A DNA stretch of 19,098 bases from CAZYMF01 sp964648215 (GTDB lineage: Bacteria; Desulfobacterota; Binatia; HRBIN30; JACQVA1). Below the pieces are notes generated by a model. It was not told the DNA's origin, searched no databases, and worked only from the letters and a program-made list of their open reading frames with translations. This document shows, in pieces, positions 7,558 to 15,027 of the stretch. A program made the translations under genes and the position numbers. The stretch is from contig CAZYMF010000084.1 in NCBI GenBank assembly GCA_964648215.1, positions 1 to 19,098 on the forward strand, in the 5' to 3' direction. The first letter of the stretch is position 1. The number at the start of each line of letters is the position of its first letter.

Positions 7558-8013
7558 ATGAGCACGACACTGGACAACCTCGGCCGCGACCATCAGCACG
7601 TGCTCGCCCGGCTCGCCGCCGTCGAGCTCGCGCTCGGCGACGAGGGCGGCCCCCCGATCGCCGAGTTCGCCTCCTTCCTCGAGCGCGAAGTCAGGCATCA
7701 CTTCGAGGTCGAGGAGCAGGCGCTGTTTCCACTGCTGGCTCGCCATCTCGGTACCGAGCAAGGGCCGTTGGCGGTCATGAACGCCGAGCACGCGACATTC
7801 CGCGAGCTCCTGGCCGACCTCGTCGACGGTGTCCACGGCGGCGACGACGCGCGCGCGGAAGCTCGCGCCCGCGACATCATCGCGCTGCTGCGCGCGCACA
7901 TCGACAAGGAGGATCACGTCCTGTTCCCGATGGCTTCCCGCCTTCTCAGCCCGCAGGAGCAGAAGGAAGTGGACAGACAGGCGGCCGCCCTCGCCGCCCC
8001 GGAACAGCCCTGA
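7558..8013 (+). CDS. Hemerythrin HHE-domain protein
   Basis: 151 residues. ATG 7558 is preceded by AGGAAAGGG. It is a single four-helix hemerythrin-like bundle with the expected metal ligands: H12 (and H14) in RDHQHVL, H48 with E52 in HHFEVEEQALFP, H78 in MNAEHATF, and H114 with E118 in RAHIDKEDHVLFP. Such cytoplasmic proteins hold a di-iron site and bind oxygen, NO or peroxide, or handle iron in nitrosative stress. No signal peptide or second domain is present, so this is a stand-alone hemerythrin. Divergence from a DNR/FNR-like regulator with an FNR box between the genes supports a role in low-oxygen or NO response. Its stop lies 9 bases from the stop of the convergent glycosidase gene. Confidence 0.88.
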   Translation: MSTTLDNLGRDHQHVLARLAAVELALGDEGGPPIAEFASFLEREVRHHFEVEEQALFPLLARHLGTEQGPLAVMNAEHATFRELLADLVDGVHGGDDARAEARARDIIALLRAHIDKEDHVLFPMASRLLSPQEQKEVDRQAAALAAPEQP

Positions 8014-8022
8014 GAGCAAGAG

Positions 8023-9843
8023 CTACGGGCAGCTGGGCGGATTGAAATCGAGCTGGCTGGTAGTGACGATCGACGTCCACGGCCCCGCCGGCACCTCGCT
8101 CTCGTCGACGAAGCGCCAGTTCGTCGGGCTGATGCCCTCGGTCAGGCCGAGGCAGTCGCGCACCGCCGGCGATACGTCGAGTCCGGCACGCTGGTTGACG
8201 CGGCTGCGCGGCTTGCGCGGGCCGAAGACGTAGTGGAAGTCGTTGTCCTTGAACGGCCCGACGTCTTCCCACTGCGCGTAGCAGGTGTTGCCGCCGTGGG
8301 CGATCTTGACCCAGTGGTTCTTGACCGCCGAATCGGTCGGCGGAATTGTCGTCGTCTTCGCCCAGGGAACGACGTCGGCGACGTTCCACTTCGGCGCGCC
8401 GTTGCCGTCCAGGTCGTCGTAGGGTAACGCCACGTAGAAGGGATTCTCCGCCGGCGTGAACGCCGACGGCAGGTAGCCGCTGCGGTTGGTGGGATCGTCG
8501 ACTCCGCCGTAGTGCGCCTGCCAGCACTCGTCCCAGGCGCTGACGTCGTTGGCGATGTAGCCGTTGTCGGCCGCGGCCGGCTCGCCCACCCAGAAGATCG
8601 TCGTCGACACGTTCTCGTGCAGCGTAACCAGATGACGGGCGAGGCTGGTGCGCTGCGCCCCGTTGGCGTCGAACGCCGTCACCCACCAGTAGATGTTCCC
8701 GGCGCCGTTCCTTCCCGCCTGCCGGACGATGCGCCGCCACAGGCTGGCGCTGGGCGTGAAGACCGTGTCGGAAATCACCTTTCGCGGCGACGGGAACTCC
8801 ACCACGCGCCGGAACGAATCGAAGCCGCTGAAGCTGATGCGATAGCTGACCGCACCGCCGCTGCCGTTCCAGGCGAACGTCGGCACGGTGTCGCGGAGGA
8901 CCTCGGCGCCGTCGGCGGGCGCGGCCAGGGCCACGTCCGGACCCGCCGGCCGCGGCGGGTGGCCGGGATTGAGCACGTACTGGTCGAGGGCACGCGGCGG
9001 GTTGTAGGGCACGTAGCCGCGGGCCTCGGCCCGGGCGTAGAAATCGTCGATGCGCCGCGCCCGCGTGGGGTAGTCGATGGCCAGCACGGTCTTGCCGGCG
9101 TCGCGGAACAGGTCGAGCCAGGCGGTGACGTGGTCGGTGTCGTAGCGCCTCTGCGTGCGATTACCGTTGGTCCAGGTATCCTCGGCGCCGATACCGTCGA
9201 CGGCGGCGATGTAGGTCGGGTCGACCACCGCCAGCTGCGAGCCGTTCTGGGGATAGACCTTGAAGCCGGTCACGCCGCGGGTCACGCGGGCGTAGTCGGC
9301 GATCGCCTTGACGAAATCGACCATGTCCTGCGCCGCAGTCGGCCGCTGATTGTTGCCGTCTGGCCCCCAGTACTCGAAGGCGTCGATGACGTCGAGGTAC
9401 ACGCCGTCGAACCCCTGATCAATGATCTGGTCGAGATAGGCGGTGGGCGAGCCGAAGATGATGCTCTGCCAGGCCGGGTCCCAGTAACGAACCTTGAAGT
9501 TGTCGGGATAGGCGGGATTGGCCGGGCCCAGCCAGCTCGGCGAGCCCGGCGTCCAGTCGCTCTGCCAGTAGTAGCGATAGCTCTCGGCCTCGCCGATGCT
9601 CAGGTAGGCGAGCACCGTGTGCGCCCCGCCCGCTTTCAACGTCGCCACGTCGGCGGCCGAGAGCTTGCCCGCGGCCGAGCCGTCGAGGCTGTAGTCGGTG
9701 ACGATGGCGTCGAAGGGCGATGCCGCCGCCTGGCTGATGTCGAGGTTCTGCAGCTGGTAGAGAACGCTGCGCGGCTGCGCCCAGGCGGATGAGCCCGCCC
9801 AGAGCAGCGCCGCTCCGATCACGGCCCAAAGACGAAAGGTCAT
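8023..9843 (-). CDS. GH114-like secreted glycosidase with Fn3-like and double-psi-barrel-like domains
   Basis: 606 residues. ATG 9843 opens a signal peptide (MTFRLWAVIGAALLWAGSSAWA, then QPRSVLYQLQN); no clear ribosome site precedes it. Residues ~23-300 match the MJ1477/TM1410-like, GH114 TIM-barrel family: AIVTDYSLDGS near the start, LAYLSIGEAESYRYYW, DGVYLDVIDAFEYW with D151, and GIGAEDTW with E221, the probable catalytic pair. The characterised members are endo-alpha-1,4-polygalactosaminidases. Residues ~302-410 look like a fibronectin III-type sandwich (PADGAEVLRDTVPTFAW...YWWVTAFDANG). Residues ~411-606 resemble a double-psi beta-barrel: NPFYVALPYDDLDG, GGNTCYAQWEDVGP, AGLDVSPAVRDCLGL and a terminal WRFVD. 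The likely role is extracellular breakdown or remodelling of an amino-sugar polysaccharide. The first domain is confident, the second fair, the third tentative. Confidence 0.78.
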   Translation of the reverse strand: MTFRLWAVIGAALLWAGSSAWAQPRSVLYQLQNLDISQAAASPFDAIVTDYSLDGSAAGKLSAADVATLKAGGAHTVLAYLSIGEAESYRYYWQSDWTPGSPSWLGPANPAYPDNFKVRYWDPAWQSIIFGSPTAYLDQIIDQGFDGVYLDVIDAFEYWGPDGNNQRPTAAQDMVDFVKAIADYARVTRGVTGFKVYPQNGSQLAVVDPTYIAAVDGIGAEDTWTNGNRTQRRYDTDHVTAWLDLFRDAGKTVLAIDYPTRARRIDDFYARAEARGYVPYNPPRALDQYVLNPGHPPRPAGPDVALAAPADGAEVLRDTVPTFAWNGSGGAVSYRISFSGFDSFRRVVEFPSPRKVISDTVFTPSASLWRRIVRQAGRNGAGNIYWWVTAFDANGAQRTSLARHLVTLHENVSTTIFWVGEPAAADNGYIANDVSAWDECWQAHYGGVDDPTNRSGYLPSAFTPAENPFYVALPYDDLDGNGAPKWNVADVVPWAKTTTIPPTDSAVKNHWVKIAHGGNTCYAQWEDVGPFKDNDFHYVFGPRKPRSRVNQRAGLDVSPAVRDCLGLTEGISPTNWRFVDESEVPAGPWTSIVTTSQLDFNPPSCP

Positions 9844-9863
9844 ATGGGGCAAAATAGCTTCGT

Positions 9864-9889
9864 AGGTTTCGCTTGGGAAGGAAAAACCT
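9864..9889. promoter_or_regulatory. Inverted repeat AGGTTT-N14-AAACCT in divergent promoter region
   Basis: Perfect 6-base arms, 26 bases overall, in the 111-bp gap between the divergent glycosidase and enoyl-CoA genes. The size and position would suit a dimeric repressor (for example a TetR-type regulator) acting on either gene. No regulator gene is adjacent and the site could be chance. Confidence 0.3.
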
Positions 9890-9954
9890 GCCGTCGCGTG
9901 TTGAAACTTGCGCCGAATTAGGCAAGGTCCGAACCATCGAGGGAAGGAGACGAG

Positions 9955-10763
9955 ATGAGTAACGCCCGCACGATCGACACGGGGACGGAGGACCTGCTCG
10001 CTCGGGTCGAGGACCGTGTCGCGATCCTGACGATGAACCGCCCGCAGCGGCGCAACGCACTCTCGAGCGGCATGCTCGAGGGCCTGGCCCGGGCCCTGCG
10101 CGAGGCCGAGACCGCCGCGGACGTCGGCTGCGTGGTGCTCACCGGCGCGGGCGGCGCCTTCTGCGCCGGCGGCGACGTGAAGACGATGAGCGAGGGCTCC
10201 GGCGTCGGCGGCGAGGGGTTCAGCCTCGACGCGATGATTCATCGCCAGCGGTTGAGCCAACGCGAGACCGCGGGACGTCTCTACGAGATGCCCAAGCCCA
10301 CCATCGCCGCGATCCCGGGCGCCGCGGCCGGGGCCGGTCTCTCTCTCGCCCTCGCCTGCGACCTGCGCGTGGCCAGCGACAAGGCCCTGCTCACCACCGC
10401 CTTCGCCCGCGTCGGCTTCAGCGGCGACTACGGCGGCACCTTCTTCCTGACGCAGCTCGTCGGCTCCGCCCGGGCACGCGAGCTCTACTACCTCTCCGAA
10501 CGCGTTGACGCGGCGGCGGCCGAGCGTCTCGGGCTGGTGAACCGGGTGTGGCCCGCCGACGTCTTCGAGCAGAAGACGCAGGAGCTCGCCCGCCGTCTGG
10601 CGAGCGGGCCCGCCGTCGCCTATCGCTACATGAAGGAGAACCTGAACCGCGCGGTCGGCGGGGATCTGGGCGACTGCCTCGACCTTGAGGCCACGCATCA
10701 CATCCACACCGGCCTGACGGAGGATCACCGCGAAGCGGTGCGGGCCTTCATCGAGAAGACCGA
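9955..10763 (+). CDS. Enoyl-CoA hydratase/isomerase family protein, 3' end lost in gap
   Basis: 269 codons are visible from ATG 9955, which follows a strong AAGGAG. It is a crotonase fold: the first oxyanion-hole region (RPQRRNALSSGML, GAGGAFCAGGDVKTM) and the second (PGAAAGAGLSLALACDLRVAS) are intact. Aligned with classical hydratase, both catalytic glutamates are replaced: the E144 position is Ser (GAGLS) and the E164 position is Phe (TTAFARVG). An Asp is present in SGDYGGT, the position used by isomerase-type members such as PaaG (PDCGGT). The enzyme is therefore more likely an isomerase of an unsaturated acyl-CoA than a hydratase. The C-terminal helix (EDHREAVRAFIEKT) is where family members usually end within about ten residues, so only a few residues are lost in the N run. 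The substrate is unknown. Confidence 0.88.
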
Positions 10764-10863
10764 NNNNNNNNNNNNNNNNNNNNNNNNNNNNNNNNNNNNN
10801 NNNNNNNNNNNNNNNNNNNNNNNNNNNNNNNNNNNNNNNNNNNNNNNNNNNNNNNNNNNNNNN
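10764..10863. other. Assembly gap (100 N)
   Basis: Exactly 100 unknown bases, the usual placeholder for a gap of unknown length. It removes the last codons of the crotonase-fold gene and the first part of the MBL-fold gene. The reading frame differs across it, so the two are separate genes if the placeholder length is real; the family ends also argue for two genes. Confidence 0.97.
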
Positions 10864-10864
10864 C

Positions 10865-11815
10865 GACCTCATCGCCGAGCTGCCCGACGGGCTGCACGTG
10901 GCGCTGTGCGGCGCCGGCAGCCCGATGCCCGATCCGGCCCGTTCCGGGCCCTGCGTGGCCGTCGTCGCCGGTAAGACGCTGTTCGAAGTCGATGCCGGCT
11001 CGGGCGCGGCGCGCAACCTGCTGCGCATGCGCCTGCCGCCGGGCCGGATCACGGCGCTGTTGCTGACGCACTTCCACTCGGATCACATCGATGACCTGGG
11101 AGAGGTAGCGATGTGGCGCTGGACGGGCGCGGCGCATCAGTCACCTCTGCCGGTGTACGGCCCGCCCGGCGTCGAGGAGGTCGTCGCCGGATTCAACCAA
11201 GCCTACCGCCTGGATTCGAGCTATCGCACGGCTCATCACGGCCCCACCGTGGCTCCGCCCAGCGGAGCCGGAAGCGAGGCCCACCCGTTCACTCTCCCGG
11301 CGCCCGGAGGGTCGGCCGTGGTGTGGGATCGTGACGGAGTGAAGATCACGACCTTCCAGGTCGACCACGAACCGGTCAAACCGGCGGTGGGGTACCGGTT
11401 CGACTACGGTGGTCGGTCGGTGGTGATCAGCGGCGACACCAAGAAGTCGGCGACGGTTCAGCACGAGGCTGAGCACGTCGATCTGCTGGTGCACGAGGCC
11501 CTGGCGCCGCAGTTGGTGGCGGTGATCACCAAGGCGGCCGCGGCCGCCGGCCGTCACAACATCGAGAAGATCACCCGCGACATTCTCACCTATCATACCA
11601 CGCCGGTGCAGGCGGCCGAGATCGCGCAGGCCGCGGGCGTGCGTCACCTGCTCTTCTACCACATCGGCCCGCCGCTGCCGTTGCCCGGCCTCGCGTCCGT
11701 GTTCCTCGAAGGTGTCGGCAAGGCATACTCCGGCAAGGTGACCCTGGGACGGGATGGGACAATGATATCGCTGCCGCGCGGCTCCGATGCGGTCGAGGTC
11801 TCCAACGTGCTCTAG
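10865..11815 (+). CDS. MBL-fold metallo-hydrolase (RNase Z/arylsulfatase-like), 5' end lost in gap
   Basis: 316 codons are visible; an apparent GTG start at 10898 is internal, because DLIAELPDGLHVALCGAGSP upstream belongs to the family. Metal-binding motifs are intact: THFHSDHIDDLGE (HxHxDH), the His in QVDHEPVKPAVGYRF, the Asp in VVISGDTKKS, and a late His in LLFYHIGP. The order resembles RNase Z-like MBL hydrolases, but the protein lacks the RNase Z flexible arm. Relatives usually have an N-terminal membrane or signal segment, which would sit in the gap. It is likely a zinc hydrolase of an ester or sulfate-ester-like substrate, but the actual substrate cannot be deduced. The stop at 11815 converges on the minus-strand gene ending at 11935. 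The 119 bases between them hold a GC-rich palindrome (11881-11890) but no clear terminator. Confidence 0.85.
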   Translation, partial: DLIAELPDGLHVALCGAGSPMPDPARSGPCVAVVAGKTLFEVDAGSGAARNLLRMRLPPGRITALLLTHFHSDHIDDLGEVAMWRWTGAAHQSPLPVYGPPGVEEVVAGFNQAYRLDSSYRTAHHGPTVAPPSGAGSEAHPFTLPAPGGSAVVWDRDGVKITTFQVDHEPVKPAVGYRFDYGGRSVVISGDTKKSATVQHEAEHVDLLVHEALAPQLVAVITKAAAAAGRHNIEKITRDILTYHTTPVQAAEIAQAAGVRHLLFYHIGPPLPLPGLASVFLEGVGKAYSGKVTLGRDGTMISLPRGSDAVEVSNVL

Positions 11816-11934
11816 TTCTCCAGGAGCCCTTGAAACACTCCGGGCCCCCTTTGTGTCATCCCGCCCGGTGTTGCGAGGCCGCGCCGGCGCGCGCCCCAGT
11901 TCCCGGCGATTGGCCCTGGGTCCGCGTATCCCGT

Positions 11935-13821
11935 TCAGGGGGTGGCGGGCGGGCGCATGTCGATTGGGACGTAATCGTTGGATCCCTTGCGCAGGTTCAC
12001 GAAGAATAGCTCGGGCAGGCTGAAGAGCACGCCGGAAAGGCCGGCGCCGAGAGATCGCCCGTGGTCGATCGGCGCCAACCCGAGGCCGATGCCGCTCTCC
12101 ACCGCGCTCGCGGCGAGGTTGACGGCGCCGAGCACGGGGCGCAAGAGGACAGTCCGGTCGGTGAAGAACACGAAGAAACCATCCTCTTCCCTGGGCCGGT
12201 AGAGCGTCGAGGTCCAGACGTTGGACTCGCGCAAGGCGACCAGTAGCGGTAATTCACGCGCGTCCATCCGCTCGATTTGATAGTGGCGAAAGGAGGGGAG
12301 CTCGATCGTCGCGGTGACCGCGTAGTTTGATCGAACGCGCCAGGCAGAGACGAACGGAATGAAGTTGAGCCCGGCGATCGGCGCTATGTAGCCGCCGAGG
12401 CGGTGCCGCGAGGCGCTTTGGAGGTTCTCGGGTTCGACACCGGCCTCGATCAGAGCCGTTTTGATGGTACGGAAGATCTCGGTTACGCAGTTGCGTAGAA
12501 GCAGGTTGTAACCGTCCGTTTCCCGCAGCTCCCTTGCGTACTCGCTCTCGCGACGGCGGGCGTCCTGCAGCCATTCGATCATCTGCGGCTTGGTGAAGCG
12601 CGCTGCGGAACTGAGTCGCAACGATGCTTCGCCGGTCGGCAGCACGACGCCAGAATAAACTCGCAACACCGGCGCTCCGGACTTCGCGCGCTGCAGCTCC
12701 GCGACGCGGGCGACGGCGGTTTCCAGTTCGGTCCATTTCGCCTCGTCGAAACCGTCATCGGTCAACGCCTCGCGTACGGCTCGATCGCGATCGCGCTCCG
12801 CCTCGGCTAGGAGTCCGGGTAGTGCCCGCCGGCGATTCGAGTCCACGGGTAGGGTCTCGGCGTCATCCGGCAATGCTTCCAAGAGGATCCAGCGGCCGCT
12901 CTCGACGCTGCGCTCGAGCGCAACCAACCTCGCCATGCCGAGCAGGAACGGATAGCCCCAATCTGGACGCCGGCTGGCGATCAGGCGCGAGAGCGATTGA
13001 GCCAGGGCGTCGGCCTTCGCTCGCAGCCTCGATCGCTCGCCTCTGCCCAAACGTCGCCGTCCAGCCAACCGGTTGAGCCGATTGGCGCGCAGGCGGTGCG
13101 GACTTCCCAGTAGATCGAGAGCGGCCAGCGCGGCGTGCAAGTCGGCGAGCCGCTCCGCAAACAGAGGCTCGACGGCGGGATAGTGTGTCGCTCTGGGCGG
13201 CGGGATGAATGGCGTCGCCGGCTCGAGGGAGGCCAGCCGCCGCCCCACGTCCTGCCGGCGTTCGGCGAGGAACGACTCTCCGTATCGGGCTTTCACCCGT
13301 TCGCGCATCGCGGCGAGTGTGTGGGTGTCCGTCGAGTCCTCGGGACGCGCAGCCCGCTCGAAGAACCCCGCCCCGGGTACGCGCAGTGCGGCAGCCGGCG
13401 CCCCCTGGCGGCTGTCCGACAAAGCCTCCAGCAGCCGGGTTTCGTTCCGCAAGGCGCGCAGAAGCGCCGTCTCCCTTCCCTGTATAATGTAGCGCCGCTG
13501 GAAGGTGCGCTGGAGGATTTCGTAGGTTTGCGGGGAGGTCTCGATCTGCGACATCGAGATATTGCGATTCCCGAGCGTGCGGTAGAGGTGCTCGAACCGG
13601 CCCCAAGAGTCGCGCCGCAGGCGGACGAGACCGTCGTCGTGCTGGAAGTGATAGACCTGGTCGGCGAAGCGGATGGCGACGTGTCCGCCGCTGGAGTCGC
13701 CCTCGTTGGCCTCGATGTAGAGGTAATCGAAGGTGCTGCCGAAGGCGGACGTCGCGGTGTTGCCGAAGGCGGACGCTGCAATAAGAATGACAAGCGCCAG
13801 AGTGACCCGGATCGCGGCCAT
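11935..13821 (-). CDS. Exported DUF4105/Lnb-like permuted papain-fold protein with long insertion
   Basis: 628 residues, ATG 13821, with a hydrophobic signal peptide (MAAIRVTLALVILIAASAFG...). Just after it comes DYLYIEANEGDSSGGHVAIRF with H47, then DQVYHFQ with H58. A second conserved-looking piece is far downstream, GYNLLLRNCVTEIF with C445. A His-first, Asn-Cys-later order is that of circularly permuted NlpC/P60-like enzymes, including DUF4105, where the motif is typically QNCTT. About 390 residues separate His from Cys, rich in Arg, Glu, Leu and Ala and probably helical. The C-terminal part has IGLGLAPIDHGRSLGAGLSGVLFSLPELFFV, perhaps membrane-associated. I do not recognise a named family over the full length. 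An amidase, acyltransferase or thiol hydrolase acting in the periplasm is inferred. It starts 18 bases after the lipoprotein gene and is probably its operon partner. Confidence 0.65.
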   Translation of the reverse strand: MAAIRVTLALVILIAASAFGNTATSAFGSTFDYLYIEANEGDSSGGHVAIRFADQVYHFQHDDGLVRLRRDSWGRFEHLYRTLGNRNISMSQIETSPQTYEILQRTFQRRYIIQGRETALLRALRNETRLLEALSDSRQGAPAAALRVPGAGFFERAARPEDSTDTHTLAAMRERVKARYGESFLAERRQDVGRRLASLEPATPFIPPPRATHYPAVEPLFAERLADLHAALAALDLLGSPHRLRANRLNRLAGRRRLGRGERSRLRAKADALAQSLSRLIASRRPDWGYPFLLGMARLVALERSVESGRWILLEALPDDAETLPVDSNRRRALPGLLAEAERDRDRAVREALTDDGFDEAKWTELETAVARVAELQRAKSGAPVLRVYSGVVLPTGEASLRLSSAARFTKPQMIEWLQDARRRESEYARELRETDGYNLLLRNCVTEIFRTIKTALIEAGVEPENLQSASRHRLGGYIAPIAGLNFIPFVSAWRVRSNYAVTATIELPSFRHYQIERMDARELPLLVALRESNVWTSTLYRPREEDGFFVFFTDRTVLLRPVLGAVNLAASAVESGIGLGLAPIDHGRSLGAGLSGVLFSLPELFFVNLRKGSNDYVPIDMRPPATP

Positions 13822-13839
13822 CGTCGGGCCCTGCCGCTG

Positions 13840-14310
13840 CTAACGCGCGCTGTCGTACCCGCGTTGAATGCCCTCCATCGCCTCTTTGTTACCGCCACCC
13901 CAGTTTTCCTTGTACACGGAGAGCTGCTGCTTCGTGACATTGGCGCGGGCGAGGCCCACGCCGATTCCTTCCCAGGTAACGGGGTCGGACTCCCAATCGG
14001 AGACTCCGCGCTTCTCGGCGAGCTCACCGATGCCCTTCAGGAAGGAGCCCGTGGACCCGCCGGAGGTGACGTACGCCTGTGTGTAGTCGGCGACGTCGGC
14101 CTTGTACGCCCGGGCACGTGCTTCATCGGGCGAGCTCGAATCGGAGCTCGATTGGGAGAACCAGCCCGACGACTTGGAGCTGCCCCCGGAAGAGTCCGAA
14201 GAGCTCTTCGAGCTGTGAGAGAAGGAGCATCCGGCGACGGCGACGACGCCCGCCAGCACTAGCGCGAGCGACCGTCCGCGAATAAACCATGCAACTTCGT
14301 GTTTGCGCAT
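13840..14310 (-). CDS. Small Ser-rich putative lipoprotein
   Basis: 156 residues from ATG 14310, which has GGAGG 8-9 bases upstream. The signal peptide ends in a lipobox, ALVLAGVVAVAGC, with the lipidated Cys at residue 28. A Ser/Lys/Gly linker follows (SSKSSSDSSGGSSKSSGW), then a compact C-terminal domain: YKADVADYTQAYV, FLKGIGELAEKRGVSDWESD, WEGIGVGLARANVTKQQL, MEGIQRGYDSAR. Similar small putative lipoproteins of unknown function occur in Proteobacteria. An in-frame upstream ATG at 14364, also with a Shine-Dalgarno (GGAGGA), would add 18 residues; I prefer 14310 because the signal length is then normal. It lies upstream of, and is probably cotranscribed with, the 628-residue protein. Confidence 0.75.
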   Translation of the reverse strand: MRKHEVAWFIRGRSLALVLAGVVAVAGCSFSHSSKSSSDSSGGSSKSSGWFSQSSSDSSSPDEARARAYKADVADYTQAYVTSGGSTGSFLKGIGELAEKRGVSDWESDPVTWEGIGVGLARANVTKQQLSVYKENWGGGNKEAMEGIQRGYDSAR

Positions 14311-14390
14311 GGTTGAATGCCTCCATGATCGGAAAATCGGGGCGAGAGAATACCTTCGAATCATTCTTCTTCCTCCAATGCCTTTGATCG

Positions 14391-14418
14391 ATTTTTTTGA
14401 TCCGCATCCCGGTTTCAA
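14391..14418 (-). promoter_or_regulatory. Predicted promoter of the lipoprotein operon
   Basis: On the minus strand, TTGAAA (14418-14413, 5/6 to the -35 consensus) and AAAAAT (14396-14391, 4/6 to -10) are separated by 16 bases. Transcription would begin near 14384, leaving about 20 bases to the alternative ATG at 14364 and about 75 to the preferred ATG at 14310. The AT-rich stretch stands out against GC-rich surroundings. Confidence 0.4.
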
Positions 14419-14808
14419 ACCCGTGGACCAGAAAGCGAGCTGTAACCATGTCGCGCTCAATGCTTGCTTCGGCCTTCCGTTCGCTGCCCGGGGAACAAGA
14501 CACCGTCGCGGTGCGAACGATGGCCAAGAGGACCAATCCGGCCCGCAGGTGCATGCCGTCTTGCATTCTTCGCTTCGCCCCTCCAACGAGCGATTGACGC
14601 ATGCCGCGCGGGATTATGCGCCGCATGGGGGATCCGTTCAAGACACCTATCCCAACCCTTCTGCCCGCGCTGAGCCGTTCGGCGGGTAGTCCAGCGTGTT
14701 CCTTTGCGCAGGCCACGGCAGCGGTCCACCCGAGACGAGTTTGCGAGCGGCTTCCGGTTCCATCGTTGGTCATGCCTTCCACCCTCCTTGGCCGGATTGC
14801 TTCGCGCT

Positions 14809-14828
14809 CTGCGACAATAGCTTCGCAG
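14809..14828. promoter_or_regulatory. Inverted repeat CTGCGA-N8-TCGCAG
   Basis: Perfect 6-base arms with an 8-base spacer, about 200 bases before the glycine-zipper gene. GACAAT at 14813-14818 inside it is a fair -10 match, with TTGGCC (14788-14793) at a long 19-base spacing. It may be an operator over a promoter, or chance. Confidence 0.25.
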
Positions 14829-14830
14829 CA

Positions 14831-14908
14831 TTGGGAAGATCCCAAAAGGGGTTCCGCACCGAAGGACCCTCGGCCGCCCCGTCCCGGCCTGGCACGGGTT
14901 TTGGGATC
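14831..14908 (+). promoter_or_regulatory. Possible leader structure with two alternative stems
   Basis: TTGGGA-AGA-TCCCAA (14831-14845) is a perfect short hairpin. The overlapping segment GATCCCAAAA (14838-14847) is also perfectly complementary to TTTTGGGATC at 14899-14908. The two pairings exclude each other. They lie 120-200 bases upstream of the glycine-zipper gene start. Confidence 0.3.
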
Positions 14909-15027
14909 GGCGCTCGCGTTGAGTACCCGCACCCGGGAGAGGGGCGCCGCCGCCGAGAACGTCGTGGACGACCGGCACAAAGTTCGGCGTGCCTGGCGAC
15001 GACACCCGAAGCAGAAGGAAGACTGAG

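Larger units (their letters stand above)
14419..15027. other. Intergenic region between divergent operons; no supported gene
   Basis: About 700 bases lie between the lipoprotein start (14310) and the glycine-zipper gene (15028). Open frames on both strands are present, but their translations lack any family signal and codon use is not like the neighbours. The best candidate is a minus-strand ATG at 14773 with a strong AAGGAGGG, running toward and overlapping the lipoprotein gene in another frame; it has no recognisable domain. The region holds the promoter at 14391-14418 and the inverted repeats at 14809-14908. Confidence 0.5.

Noticed and set aside
8512..9792. 426-codon plus-strand frame over the GH114-like gene
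   Set aside because: Antisense shadow without recognisable motifs; the minus-strand product has a signal peptide and three domain-like regions.
10898..10900. GTG as start of the MBL-fold gene
   Set aside because: Family-like sequence extends upstream of it to the gap edge, so the real start is in the unknown bases.
8023..11052. A 1009-codon minus-strand frame running through the gap into the glycosidase
   Set aside because: The upstream part is antisense to the crotonase and MBL genes and crosses unknown bases; the true start is the ATG at 9843 with its signal peptide.
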